A DNA stretch of 64,000 nucleotides from Terriglobia bacterium (GTDB taxonomy: Bacteria > Acidobacteriota > Terriglobia > Terriglobales > Acidobacteriaceae). The stretch spans positions 124,001-188,000 of the forward strand of contig JAIQGK010000007.1 in NCBI GenBank assembly GCA_020072645.1, written 5' to 3'. A program made the position numbers and the translations under genes. Shown one piece after another: positions 17,742 to 26,346 of this stretch. Numbering within the stretch: the stretch's first letter is position 1; each line of letters starts with the position of its first letter. The notes beneath the pieces were generated by a model, which made no database searches, was not told the DNA's origin, and worked only from the letters and a program-made list of their open reading frames with translations.

Positions 17742-18221
17742 TCACTGACTGATGTCAAGGTACTTCTTAAATTTCTCCTTAGCGATTTGCGGTTGAGCCA
17801 TAAACCACTCTTCCGCTTTCGTCATTCTGTCTACGACCTTCTGATGGTCATACCCTTGAGGGATCGGCTGAGTGAAATCCCGATATTCAAAGTTCGCCGT
17901 GTTGAGGCTGAAACCACGAACATAAATCTCATTGAGGTACTTGGGAATCTCTTCACCAAATAAAAAGTCGGCTTCAGCCGTGTCTGCGCTGAACTTTATG
18001 AGGTCAGGGACTTCCGGCTTGAAGTCCTTGGTAACAAGTCGAATCATCTCGACAATGCGCTGGTAGATTTGGAGCCGCCGTTCGTATCTTTCAAGGATGG
18101 TCTTTCGTCGGTTGATTTGAAACTGCTGCCATGCGATGTAAAGAGTGGTTAACCCGATAACGGGCGTTAGCAGGCCCTGCAAAATTTGCAGCCAAGGTGA
18201 AATGGATGCGGGTAAAATCAC
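17742..18221 (-). CDS. Small single-helix membrane protein paired with the SIR2-like gene
   Basis: 159 residues, family not recognised. It has one N-terminal transmembrane helix (about residues 12-32, LQGLLTPVIGLTTLYIAW) followed by a basic, probably cytoplasmic region (INRRKTILERYERRLQIYQ) predicted to be helical or coiled-coil, then a mixed C-terminal part. It is the first gene of a two-gene unit with the SIR2-like protein and its stop abuts or overlaps that gene. The topology fits a membrane-tethered sensor or anchor for a cytosolic effector, but no function can be shown from sequence. Confidence 0.7.
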   Translation of the reverse strand: MILPASISPWLQILQGLLTPVIGLTTLYIAWQQFQINRRKTILERYERRLQIYQRIVEMIRLVTKDFKPEVPDLIKFSADTAEADFLFGEEIPKYLNEIYVRGFSLNTANFEYRDFTQPIPQGYDHQKVVDRMTKAEEWFMAQPQIAKEKFKKYLDISQ

Positions 18222-18328
18222 GGCTAAATGTTAGCAAACCCTGCATTTCGTTGTAGGGTGAGCCATACAACAAGATCGCAACACCCCACGAATTGACAGG
18301 TAATAGAAACCGCCCGCCGGAAGCCTCC

Positions 18329-18344
18329 TGTGATCCTCATCACA
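18329..18344. promoter_or_regulatory. CRP/FNR-family-like operator ahead of pntAA
   Basis: TGTGATCCTCATCACA is a perfect TGTGA-N6-TCACA palindrome, 123 bp before the pntAA ATG and 107 bp before the divergent membrane-protein gene. It matches the classical CRP consensus core; which family member binds here is unknown. Confidence 0.6.
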
Positions 18345-18467
18345 GTCTGCGCAGCCCCTTGCGTTTAAAGTCTTACTTTTGTAAATATGCGCCTTCAGGA
18401 ATAATGTTTCTCCTGGATATTTCGGGTGTACCATACCGAGTTTTGCAGTGAGAGAGGAAACGGACAT

Positions 18468-19607
18468 ATGAGAATTGCGGTCCCAAGGGAACAGCAGCAA
18501 GGTGAAGCCCGGGTAGCGTTGGCGCCTGAGTCGGTCAAAAAGCTGGTGGCAGCCGGCGCGGAGGTTGGCATTGAGACCGGCGCGGGCCTGCGCGCCGGAT
18601 TTACTGACGCGGACTATCAGACAGCGGGCGCGAGCCTGATGGCGCGAGCGGATCTGCTGCCGGAAGCCGATATTCTGGCGTGCGTAAATCGTCCGGAGCC
18701 CGGCGACTTTAACAAGCTGAAGTCGGGAGCTGTGATCATCGGCTTTCTGAAGCCGCTGGATGAGCCAGCCGCGCTGGAGCCAATCATTGAGCGCAAGCTC
18801 ACGGCATTTGCCATGGAGCTGGTGCCGCGATCCACGCGCGCTCAATCCATGGACGCGCTCTCTTCCATGGCCACTGTTGCGGGCTACAAAGCCGTGTTGA
18901 TCGCCGCCGCGCGCCTGCCGCGAATGTTTCCCATGCTGATGACGGCCGCCGGCACAGTTCCTCCGGCTAAGGTCCTGGTGCTGGGCGCGGGCGTTGCTGG
19001 ATTGCAAGCTATTGCCACCGCTCGACGCCTTGGCGCCGTGGTGGAAGCTTATGACGTGCGCGCCGCCGCCGGCCAGGACGTGAAATCACTGGGCGCGAAA
19101 TTTCTTGAAGTGGACCTGGGCGGAATTGAAACGCAGGACGCCGGCGGATACGCCAAGGAACTTTCTCCTGAAGCGCTGCAGCGCGGGCGCGATATGGTGG
19201 CCAAGCACGCCGCAACTTCCGATGTAATCATTACCACGGCGCAGGTGCCCGGACGAAAAGCTCCGCTGATGCTGACGGAAGAAGCGGTGAACAACATGCG
19301 TCCGGGAGCAGTGATCGTTGACTTGGCGGCTTCCACCGGCGGCAACGTTGCCTATACCAAGCCCGGTGAAGACGTGGACCGCAACGGCGTAACGATTCTT
19401 GGCCCGCTCAATTTGCCCGCCACGGTCCCGGGACACGCCAGCCAGCTTTATTCGCGCAACCTGACAACGTTCATAGCCCTGATCAACGACAAGGGCACTC
19501 TGAAGATCGACATGAATGACGATATCTTGAAACCAGCTTGCGTCGCTTATGAAGGCGGGAGCGTCCATCCGAAAGTGGCCGCGGCGTTGGGACATCCGGT
19601 AGCGTAG
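18468..19607 (+). CDS. pntAA: NAD(P) transhydrogenase alpha subunit, NAD-binding part
   Basis: 379 residues forming domain I of proton-translocating transhydrogenase, which exchanges hydride between NADH and NADP. Seen: N-terminal IAVPRE, RPEPG-like NRPEPGDF, and the dinucleotide fold VLVLGAGVAGLQAIATARRLGA split here to GAGVAGLQA, then the mobile-loop region near AYDVRAAAGQ. The ATG at 18468 has GAGGAAA upstream. This is a split-alpha arrangement (pntAA, pntAB, pntB) as in Rhodospirillum. The enzyme links the proton gradient to NADPH supply. Confidence 0.95.
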   Translation: MRIAVPREQQQGEARVALAPESVKKLVAAGAEVGIETGAGLRAGFTDADYQTAGASLMARADLLPEADILACVNRPEPGDFNKLKSGAVIIGFLKPLDEPAALEPIIERKLTAFAMELVPRSTRAQSMDALSSMATVAGYKAVLIAAARLPRMFPMLMTAAGTVPPAKVLVLGAGVAGLQAIATARRLGAVVEAYDVRAAAGQDVKSLGAKFLEVDLGGIETQDAGGYAKELSPEALQRGRDMVAKHAATSDVIITTAQVPGRKAPLMLTEEAVNNMRPGAVIVDLAASTGGNVAYTKPGEDVDRNGVTILGPLNLPATVPGHASQLYSRNLTTFIALINDKGTLKIDMNDDILKPACVAYEGGSVHPKVAAALGHPVA

Positions 19608-19616
19608 CGCAGCAAG

Positions 19617-19665
19617 CTAGTAGTTAGTAATTGGTATTTAGTAGTTGGGTGTTAGTAATCAATAG
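19617..19665. repeat. Low-complexity TTAGTA-type repeat
   Basis: Iterated TAGTAGTTAGTAATTGG-like units between pntAA and pntAB. A related TTAGC-iterated tract lies at 56789-56816. Confidence 0.5.
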
Positions 19666-19699
19666 AGCCGCTTTAAAGAGTAAGCCCAAGGAGACCTGA

Positions 19700-20104
19700 A
19701 TGGAGCACTTATTGTTTCATCCTGTAGGATTCATCGTCGCGCTGGCGATGATGGAAGGGACAAAGGAACTGTCTTTCAACCCGGCGGTCCTCATCGCTTC
19801 TCTGTATGTTTTTGCCCTGGCCGCTTTTCTTGGCTATCAGGTGATCTCACGCGTGCCTCCGCTGCTGCACACGCCGCTAATGTCGGCCACGAACGCGATT
19901 TCAGGTATCTCACTGATTGGCTCGATTGTGATTGCGGGATCGCACTATGACGAGCACCAGATGCTGGCGTCGATCCTGGGCTGCGCCGCGGTGACCTCCG
20001 CCATGATCAACGTGACGGGCGGGTTCCTGATTACTGACCGCATGCTGAAGATGTTCCGCAAGAAAGAAGCGCCCAAGACCGATAAGCCGGAGGAGAAAAA
20101 GTGA
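19700..20104 (+). CDS. pntAB: NAD(P) transhydrogenase alpha subunit, small membrane part
   Basis: 134 residues with about three transmembrane helices; conserved VPPLLHTPLMSATNAISG is typical of the PntA membrane segment (domain II). A Lys/Glu/Pro-rich tail follows. AAGGAG lies 7 bases before the ATG. The last bases overlap the GTG start of pntB, so expression is coupled. Confidence 0.95.
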   Translation: MEHLLFHPVGFIVALAMMEGTKELSFNPAVLIASLYVFALAAFLGYQVISRVPPLLHTPLMSATNAISGISLIGSIVIAGSHYDEHQMLASILGCAAVTSAMINVTGGFLITDRMLKMFRKKEAPKTDKPEEKK

Positions 20105-21474
20105 GCCACGCTCAATATTTCCTCGAAGCCACATATCTCATCGCTTCCTGCCTCTTTGTTTTGGGCTTGAAGGGGCTGAGCCATCCTGATACGGCGCGGC
20201 GCGGCATGATTATGGCTGCCGCTGGAATGGCAGCCGCTGTGATCGGCACGCTTTTCCATCCTGATATTCATAACTATCTATATATCGCCATCGGTCTGAT
20301 TCTGGGTTCGAGCATTGGTATTCCCATGGCCATGGTGCCGATGACAGCCATGCCACAACGAACCGCGCTGTCGCACGCGTTTGGCGCGCTGGCTGCTTCG
20401 ATGGTGGGCATTGCCGAATACGTGATTCACGGCAGCAAGCTTGGTCCGGTGAAAGTCGGCGCACTGGGTTTGGAAGTTATGCTTGGCTCGTTGACTGTGA
20501 CTGGATCGCTGATTGCCGCAGCTAAGCTTCAGGAACTGATGCGCGGAACTCCAATCATGTTTAAAGGCCAGCAGATTTTTAATCTGGCACTTTTTATTGT
20601 GATGGTCGGTTCTTTTGTCGCGTGGATTGTTAATCCTGCGGGCGCTACATTTTTCTATGCGATGGTCGGCTGCGCTTTTGTGTTTGGCATCATGCTGGTC
20701 ATTCCCATCGGCGCGGCGGACATGCCCGTGGTGATGTCGCTGTTGAACTCTTACGCCGGTCTTTCATCGGCAGCAACCGGCTTTGTGCTAGGCAATAACG
20801 TGCTCATCATCGCCGGTACGCTCGATGGTTTCTCCGGATTTATCCTGTCTATTTTGATGTGCCGCGCCATGAACCGCTCGATCACCAATGTGCTGTTTGG
20901 CGGCTTTGGCGCCGCAGTCACATCAGAAACAGCTGTAACGGGATCGATGCGCGAAGTCGGGCTTGATGATGTTGCGGTGCAGCTTGCTTATGCTAACCAG
21001 GTTGTCTTCGTTCCAGGATACGGCATGGCCACCGCGCAGGCGCAACACGCCTGTCGCGAGCTGGGCAATATCCTGGAAGAACGCGGCATCTCGGTGAAGT
21101 ACGCAATTCATCCCGTTGCCGGACGCATGCCGGGACACATGAATGTGCTTCTGGCGGAAGCCAACGTGCCGTACTCGTCGCTTTATGAAATGGAACAGAT
21201 CAATCCTGAGATGCAATCTACTGACGTCGCGGTAGTTATCGGGGCCAACGACGTAGTCAACCCCGATGCCCGAGATAATCCCAAGAGCTTAATTGCTGGA
21301 ATGCCAATCATAGAAGTCGATAAGGCAAAATCGGTGGTTGTCTTGAAACGCGGCAAGGGAAAAGGTTTTTCCGGACTGGAAAATCCTCTCTTCTTTAAAC
21401 CGGTCACAGGGATGCTCTATGGCGATGCCAAGTCATCGCTTACAAATCTTGTTCAGGCGGTGCAGAAGGTATAA
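20101..21474 (+). CDS. pntB: NAD(P) transhydrogenase beta subunit
   Basis: 457 residues. The N-terminal half is membrane domain II with about eight or nine helices (LIASCLFVLGLKGLSHPDTA, MPVVMSLLNSYAGL). The C-terminal third is the NADP-binding domain III, visible as VPGYGMATAQAQH, HPVAGRMPGHMNVLL and VVIGANDVVNPDA, all PntB hallmarks. It starts with GTG at 20101, overlapping the pntAB stop. It completes the proton channel and NADP site. Confidence 0.96.
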   Translation: MSHAQYFLEATYLIASCLFVLGLKGLSHPDTARRGMIMAAAGMAAAVIGTLFHPDIHNYLYIAIGLILGSSIGIPMAMVPMTAMPQRTALSHAFGALAASMVGIAEYVIHGSKLGPVKVGALGLEVMLGSLTVTGSLIAAAKLQELMRGTPIMFKGQQIFNLALFIVMVGSFVAWIVNPAGATFFYAMVGCAFVFGIMLVIPIGAADMPVVMSLLNSYAGLSSAATGFVLGNNVLIIAGTLDGFSGFILSILMCRAMNRSITNVLFGGFGAAVTSETAVTGSMREVGLDDVAVQLAYANQVVFVPGYGMATAQAQHACRELGNILEERGISVKYAIHPVAGRMPGHMNVLLAEANVPYSSLYEMEQINPEMQSTDVAVVIGANDVVNPDARDNPKSLIAGMPIIEVDKAKSVVVLKRGKGKGFSGLENPLFFKPVTGMLYGDAKSSLTNLVQAVQKV

Positions 21475-21569
21475 CTTCCGGACTAGAACCTGAGTCCTGA
21501 ACTGTAACGTAATCGAGCGTCACGCTTGAGTGGCGCTCATTGCGTTTCATTCTCCGTAAATCGCCGAGC

Positions 21570-23558
21570 TTAGTAATTCATGTTGAAGTTCAGCAGGTTC
21601 CAGTGATAAGAGAACCACACAAAGCCAAGACAAGCCAGCAGGAGCAGGAGGTTCCAGACCTTGCCCCAGAACCATGCATGCGGGTCTCTCCATGACCGAA
21701 GTGACGCCAGCAATACAACAACTGTTCCCAGCGCTCCCACGACTCCCAGAAACTGTATCGCTTGAAATTTGAAGTCGGTCCGGGAACTCAGGACGTTAAT
21801 CCCTCCGCTTGTAAGCACCGTCAGAAAAATCAGCAGGAATGTAATATCCACCGCGCAGATCACTCTCACCCACGGCCGCAGACGCATGTAACTGGGATCG
21901 AGTTCGAGCCGCTGGTGATAGTGTCCTCGAATTATGGCGGCCAGCAGCCAGCACAGCAGCGTCAGTCCCAGAATAATCAGAACGCCTACGATCAATGCCT
22001 GGTTAAAATCGGCGCTTTGTGCCAATGACACGCGTTGCTCTGCAGCGGCAGGGAAGTTCGGCGCCAGCAGCATATTCCCGTTGTAGTCGCGAACGAAAGC
22101 AAGCAGGTCCTGGCCATTCACGGAGCGATAAACCAGCGGCGCAATCTCCTGCCATTTTTTGATCTGCCCATTGAAATCCTTGAAGGGCTCCACTTTGATG
22201 GTTCCATTCTCCTCTGGTGTAACGCGGACATTTTCTTCGACAGCGCCAACCTTCAGAAAACTACCTTCAGATCGGCGCGTCGTAAGATATCGACCGGCAA
22301 CGGTTTTCGCATCGGCATCAGCGCTAGCCAGCTTCTCAATTTTGGGCGGCGTGTAAGGAAAGTAACGATCCAAAAAGTGATACCACAAAGCGCTGCGTGG
22401 ACTAATGTCGCCCTTGCCGCCGCTGTTATACGAGACAAAGAAGCCAATACCGTTTTCCAGCATCAGATGCAGGTCGCTGTGGAAGTAAACCGTGTCTCCA
22501 CCGTGGCCGATGATGCGTTTCCCATTGCGCGATTCTTCATAGAAGCCCAGGCACATGCCGTTGAGCGCCGGGCTAAGCCCAAACTGGCGTGAGTGCATCT
22601 GCGTTACTGTCTCCGGACGCAGAATCTGCGCGTTTTCAAGTTTGCCGTTTTGAAGGTGAGCGATCATGAATCGCGAAATATCAGCCGCAGTGGCGGCTAA
22701 TGCTCCAGCCGGAGCTTCTTCAATCATTTCGAACGGCTTTGCCTTGCCCGACCCTAGCCGGTAGCCATTGGACATCTGCGGCTTCAAGTCGGCAGGCAGC
22801 GGCTGAGTGAAAGTCGAGTGCGCCATTCCCAGCGGCTTGAAAATATTTTCTGCCACGTAATCATTGAATGGACGTCCCGAGACGCGCTCCACAATGTATC
22901 CGGCGAGCGAAGCTCCGTAATTGGAATAAGCAGGAGTGGTTCCAGGAGGGAAGATGCGTTCCGGAATATGCGTGACAAGATGCTGCTTCAGCGTGGCGAC
23001 AGGTGCCGCATCTTCGGTGATCAGGTCTTTGATCTGCTCCTCAAAACCCGGAGTATGCGTCATGATGTTGCGTAGCGTAATCGGCTTGCCAAATTTTGCC
23101 GGGATTTTGAAGTCCAAATAGTCGTTGATGTCGCGGTCGAGGTCGAGCTTGCCTTGTTCCACCAGTTGCATCACGGCGGTCCAGGTAAACAGCTTGGAAA
23201 TCGACCCCGGACGGAACAGCGTGGCATCAACCGTTACTGGAGTTTTCTTTTCCACGTCACTATAGCCGTAACCCTTGGCGAATAAGATTGCCCCATCCTT
23301 TACCACCAGCACCACTGCCCCGGCTATGTCTTCTCTCTCAAGCTGCATGGGAACAAAGCCATCCAGGAAAGCATGCACGTCTTCCGCGGTAAGCTCATGC
23401 GGAGGCTCCGTCACCTTCGATTCACCAGCCGTCGGCGACTGAGGTGTGGGAGGAACCGGCGTCTTTTTTGGCGCCTGCGCCATCGCAATGGAAGCGAGCA
23501 GGACAAGCTGAAGAGCAAATGGCAGAACCATCCTTGGTTTCATGCGACGAGGTCTCAT
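21570..23558 (-). CDS. Exported serine hydrolase (beta-lactamase/PBP4-like) with C-terminal membrane helices
   Basis: About 662 residues. A signal peptide (MKPRMVLPFALQLVLLAS, then AMAQ) precedes a class C beta-lactamase-fold domain with S-I-S-K as the SxxK nucleophile motif (RPGSISKLF), Y-S-N as the YxN motif (PAYSNYG) and HGG as the third motif (IGHGGDT). A linker domain is followed by about four transmembrane helices near the C-terminus. Such proteins act as periplasmic peptidases or esterases. The start is uncertain (ATG 23558 or 23543 rather than the unlikely 23618). Substrate unknown. Confidence 0.85.
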   Translation of the reverse strand: MRPRRMKPRMVLPFALQLVLLASIAMAQAPKKTPVPPTPQSPTAGESKVTEPPHELTAEDVHAFLDGFVPMQLEREDIAGAVVLVVKDGAILFAKGYGYSDVEKKTPVTVDATLFRPGSISKLFTWTAVMQLVEQGKLDLDRDINDYLDFKIPAKFGKPITLRNIMTHTPGFEEQIKDLITEDAAPVATLKQHLVTHIPERIFPPGTTPAYSNYGASLAGYIVERVSGRPFNDYVAENIFKPLGMAHSTFTQPLPADLKPQMSNGYRLGSGKAKPFEMIEEAPAGALAATAADISRFMIAHLQNGKLENAQILRPETVTQMHSRQFGLSPALNGMCLGFYEESRNGKRIIGHGGDTVYFHSDLHLMLENGIGFFVSYNSGGKGDISPRSALWYHFLDRYFPYTPPKIEKLASADADAKTVAGRYLTTRRSEGSFLKVGAVEENVRVTPEENGTIKVEPFKDFNGQIKKWQEIAPLVYRSVNGQDLLAFVRDYNGNMLLAPNFPAAAEQRVSLAQSADFNQALIVGVLIILGLTLLCWLLAAIIRGHYHQRLELDPSYMRLRPWVRVICAVDITFLLIFLTVLTSGGINVLSSRTDFKFQAIQFLGVVGALGTVVVLLASLRSWRDPHAWFWGKVWNLLLLLACLGFVWFSYHWNLLNFNMNY

Positions 23559-23631
23559 GGGACGAAACGACTCCGTTTCCTGGTTTTCAATCGGGAAAGA
23601 ATACCATGCGTGCCACAAAGAATTGGTCAGG

Positions 23632-24867
23632 CTAATGCGTTGGAACTCGCTGTCTATTGAGCAATCCAGTCATCGCCCAGATTCCGAGCAATGGTCCTAG
23701 CGCCATGCTTGCCAGTGCCCAGTTCCATCCGTAGAGCGCCGCAATGGCTGCCATCAAGCGGATGACAAAAGCTGTCAACAGAAATCCCAACGCTACCTGG
23801 CAGGTCAGCGCCGTCCCGACGTAGTTTTTATCCGATACCTCACTAATTATGGTGGAGAATTGCGCTGAATCGGCAATGACCGCTATTCCCCAGATCAGGG
23901 AAAGTGGAATCAGAATCATCGGTCGATGCAGAACCAGTGCAGCCAGCACGCAACATACAGAGCTGATGGCCATGGCAATAATGGTTACGCGTGCGCGCTG
24001 CGCCACGCGTATGCCAGCCGCCTGGTCCTGCAATTTATCACTAGCTGCCCCGGCCCAGATGCAGCCAACTGCTCCAATAGCTATTGCTAATGCGGCCATG
24101 GTTTCAAACATTGAGCGGGACCACGCCGCTGACACTGAAAAGATCACGGCGATCCATCCCCACATGGAATAGAGCTCCCACATGTGACCGAGATAGCCAA
24201 GATTAGCGAGTCGTAATGGTCTGTTACGGACAATCTCAAGAATCTGCGCTGGATCAAAGCGCGATTGCGGCATGGCATACGGCCCTTGGCGAACCGCCAA
24301 AGCAACAATCAAAGCGCCCAGCAATGCTTGCGCGCTTCCTAGCAGGATCACGCCCTGCCAGGGAACTCTGCCTAAAGCATTCACGGCATGGGGCACCGCC
24401 GATCCAACCGTCAGCGCGCCAATCATTATCCCGAGAGCCAGACCACGTCCGCGCTGGAACCACCCTGCAATAATCTTCATCCCTACGGGATAAACACCGG
24501 CCAGGAAGAATCCTGTAGCGCCTCGCAGCAGAATGGCTGGAAGTGGTTGCGCGGCTAAAAAAGCAAACGCGGCATTGGCAGCCGCTGCCGCAATGGCAGA
24601 AACAACCAGAACTTTAATTGGACTAAAAACATCGGGAATATTGAACAGCGCAAAAGTGATTGCTCCGACAGAAAATCCAATTTGCACCGCAATCGTAAGC
24701 CATGATCCCAGCGCCAGCCCCGAATGCCAGAGTGTTGTGATCTGCGGAATCACGGCGGTCCCGGTGAACCACAGTGACATGGCCAGCAAAATGGAAACTG
24801 AAAGCAAAAAAAGTGCCCGCCGGGATGAAAGTCCCTGGCGGGCTTCTGTCTGAACCGTTACAGGCAT
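23632..24867 (-). CDS. Major facilitator superfamily transporter
   Basis: 411 residues with about twelve hydrophobic helices and a cytoplasmic loop between helices 6 and 7. Helices 4-5 include GATGFFLAGVYPVGMKI and the following loop WFQRGRGLALG, resembling the nitrate/cyanate-like or YNFM branches of MFS. Substrate cannot be read from sequence. It starts one base upstream of the peroxiredoxin stop codon, so the two genes are likely cotranscribed, with the peroxiredoxin first. Confidence 0.85.
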   Translation of the reverse strand: MPVTVQTEARQGLSSRRALFLLSVSILLAMSLWFTGTAVIPQITTLWHSGLALGSWLTIAVQIGFSVGAITFALFNIPDVFSPIKVLVVSAIAAAAANAAFAFLAAQPLPAILLRGATGFFLAGVYPVGMKIIAGWFQRGRGLALGIMIGALTVGSAVPHAVNALGRVPWQGVILLGSAQALLGALIVALAVRQGPYAMPQSRFDPAQILEIVRNRPLRLANLGYLGHMWELYSMWGWIAVIFSVSAAWSRSMFETMAALAIAIGAVGCIWAGAASDKLQDQAAGIRVAQRARVTIIAMAISSVCCVLAALVLHRPMILIPLSLIWGIAVIADSAQFSTIISEVSDKNYVGTALTCQVALGFLLTAFVIRLMAAIAALYGWNWALASMALGPLLGIWAMTGLLNRQRVPTH

Positions 24868-25452
24868 CTAGCCTTTGAGCTTCCGGCGTTCGCAGGAGGT
24901 CACAACGGCGGTAGGATCAATAGCTTCGCGATCCATTTGCATCTCCAGAACCTTGCCTTCCTTATCCAGCAGGAAGGTCACCCGGCGTGCGTGATGTTGT
25001 GTCGTGTAAATGCCGAGTTCTTTGGTAAAGTTTCCCTCCCAATCACTCAAGATGGGGAACTTGATTCCTTCTTTTTCCGCCCATGCAGCGTTGCTGAAAG
25101 GGCTGTCCATACTTACACCCAGTACCTGGGTGTCTGCAGCTTCCAGTTTTTGCAGGTTCTTCTGGAAGTTCTGCATCTCCGCGGTTCAACCAGGGGTGAA
25201 GGCGAAAAAAACAAATGCGACCGCAACATTCTTCTTACCTTTGAAGTCGTGCAGAGAGACTTTATTCCGATTCTGGTCGATGAGAGTAAAATCAGGGAAG
25301 GTATCGCCCACTTTGACCTTGGGCTCAGGCTGCGCCGGGGGCGCCTCTTTTTTTTCTTCTTTCTTATCGCTTTGCGAAAACAAGCTGGTTCCGGCAGTTG
25401 GCCCCAGCAGCGCTAGCGTTCCCAACATTTGGACGGCAGTTCTTCTACGCAT
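24868..25452 (-). CDS. Exported selenocysteine peroxiredoxin (AhpC/TSA family, Sec89 from in-frame UGA)
   Basis: 194 residues when UGA 25188-25186 is read as Sec. The sequence before it is VAFVFFAFTPG and after it TAEMQNFQ, so the UGA stands exactly where the peroxidatic Cys of the FTPGCT motif belongs in PrxQ/AhpC-type peroxiredoxins. Homology continues on both sides (KVGDTFPDFTLIDQ before; VLGVSMDSPFSNAAW, RRVTFLLDKEGKV after). The N-terminus MRRRTAVQMLGTLALLG looks like a twin-arginine signal, so the folded protein may be exported. No resolving Cys follows at +5; a Cys lies in TSCERRK near the C-terminus. A nonsense mutation is the alternative, but another Sec gene lies in the same window. 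Confidence 0.82.
25151..25188 (-). promoter_or_regulatory. UGA codon and candidate SECIS hairpin in the peroxiredoxin gene
   Basis: From nucleotide 14 to 38 after the U of UGA the RNA can pair TGCAG with CTGCA, then CTT with AAG around a CCAG loop at nucleotides 24-27. The position suits a bacterial SECIS; the loop differs from the GGUCU of fdhA, so confidence is moderate. Confidence 0.5.
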
Positions 25453-25585
25453 TAGTTCTTCCTCCGCATGAATGCTGCACGGTAAGCCTAAATTTATGCA
25501 ATGAGTACGTCAATAGCGAAGCGCAACCTAATGGGCCAGCAACTTTGCGCCAACTGGGTGTTAGTATTTGGCGGAGATAATTCCA

Positions 25586-26308
25586 ATGAAAAGATTACTT
25601 TTTGTGGCAGTCCTGGCGTTGGCCGCCGTCGCCTCTGCGCAGGTTTCCAGCACTCCCGCTGCAATCCAGCTCAATACCATTTATGCCGGCGCCGATGGCA
25701 AATTTGAAGCCGCTCCAGACACTGCTGTCATCCGCATGGACATTGCTTCCCAGCAGGACACATCGCGCGCCGCCTATGACCGCGCAGCTTTGGCCGTCGA
25801 TCACGTTCGCCAGATCTTGAAGAACAATGGCATTGATTTGAAAGCCGCGCAATTTGGGACGTATCAGGGCCAGCCCATGTACGATTGGAAAAATCCCAAA
25901 CACAAAGTGATCGGGTATCGAGTGACCTCGGACATCACTTTGAAGCTGCGCGACTTTACCAAGATCGGCGCACTTACAGAGCAATTGGCGGACGTTGAGG
26001 ACACGCAGAACCAGTCAGTGAATTACACCCTGGAAGACATTGAACAAGCCAAGGCCAAAGCATCAGAAGATGCGCTGAAAAAAGCCCGCAACCAGGCAGC
26101 AGCCGTCGCTAGTGCTGGTGGACGTACACTGGGCGATCTTCTCTATGCCTCGGTAGACGTGAACCAGCCGAACATCGTGCCTATGGTATTCGCGCAGGGC
26201 ATGGCACGCTCAGCCGCGCCTGCGGCCACGCCGCCGCCCATGGCTGATTTCACTCCGCAAACGGTAACTATCAACGCGCATGTGAATGCCTTGTTCGCGT
26301 TGAAATAA
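25586..26308 (+). CDS. Periplasmic SIMPL-domain (DUF541) protein
   Basis: 240 residues. Signal peptide MKRLLFVAVLALAAVASAQ, then one SIMPL domain with the usual features: an early 'A.PDTAVIRMDI' strand, YKVTS-like GYRVTSDITLKLRDF, and the late segment AKAKASEDALKKARNQA followed by GRTLGDL. Family members (BP26/OMP28, YggE) are periplasmic or outer-membrane associated and linked to oxidative stress. The start at 25586 is taken because the signal peptide begins there and GGAG lies ~9 bases upstream. It is divergent from the exported peroxiredoxin. Confidence 0.88.
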   Translation: MKRLLFVAVLALAAVASAQVSSTPAAIQLNTIYAGADGKFEAAPDTAVIRMDIASQQDTSRAAYDRAALAVDHVRQILKNNGIDLKAAQFGTYQGQPMYDWKNPKHKVIGYRVTSDITLKLRDFTKIGALTEQLADVEDTQNQSVNYTLEDIEQAKAKASEDALKKARNQAAAVASAGGRTLGDLLYASVDVNQPNIVPMVFAQGMARSAAPAATPPPMADFTPQTVTINAHVNALFALK

Positions 26309-26346
26309 ATGCACAGCCGGCTGACACTTCGGCGCCGGCTGAGTGA

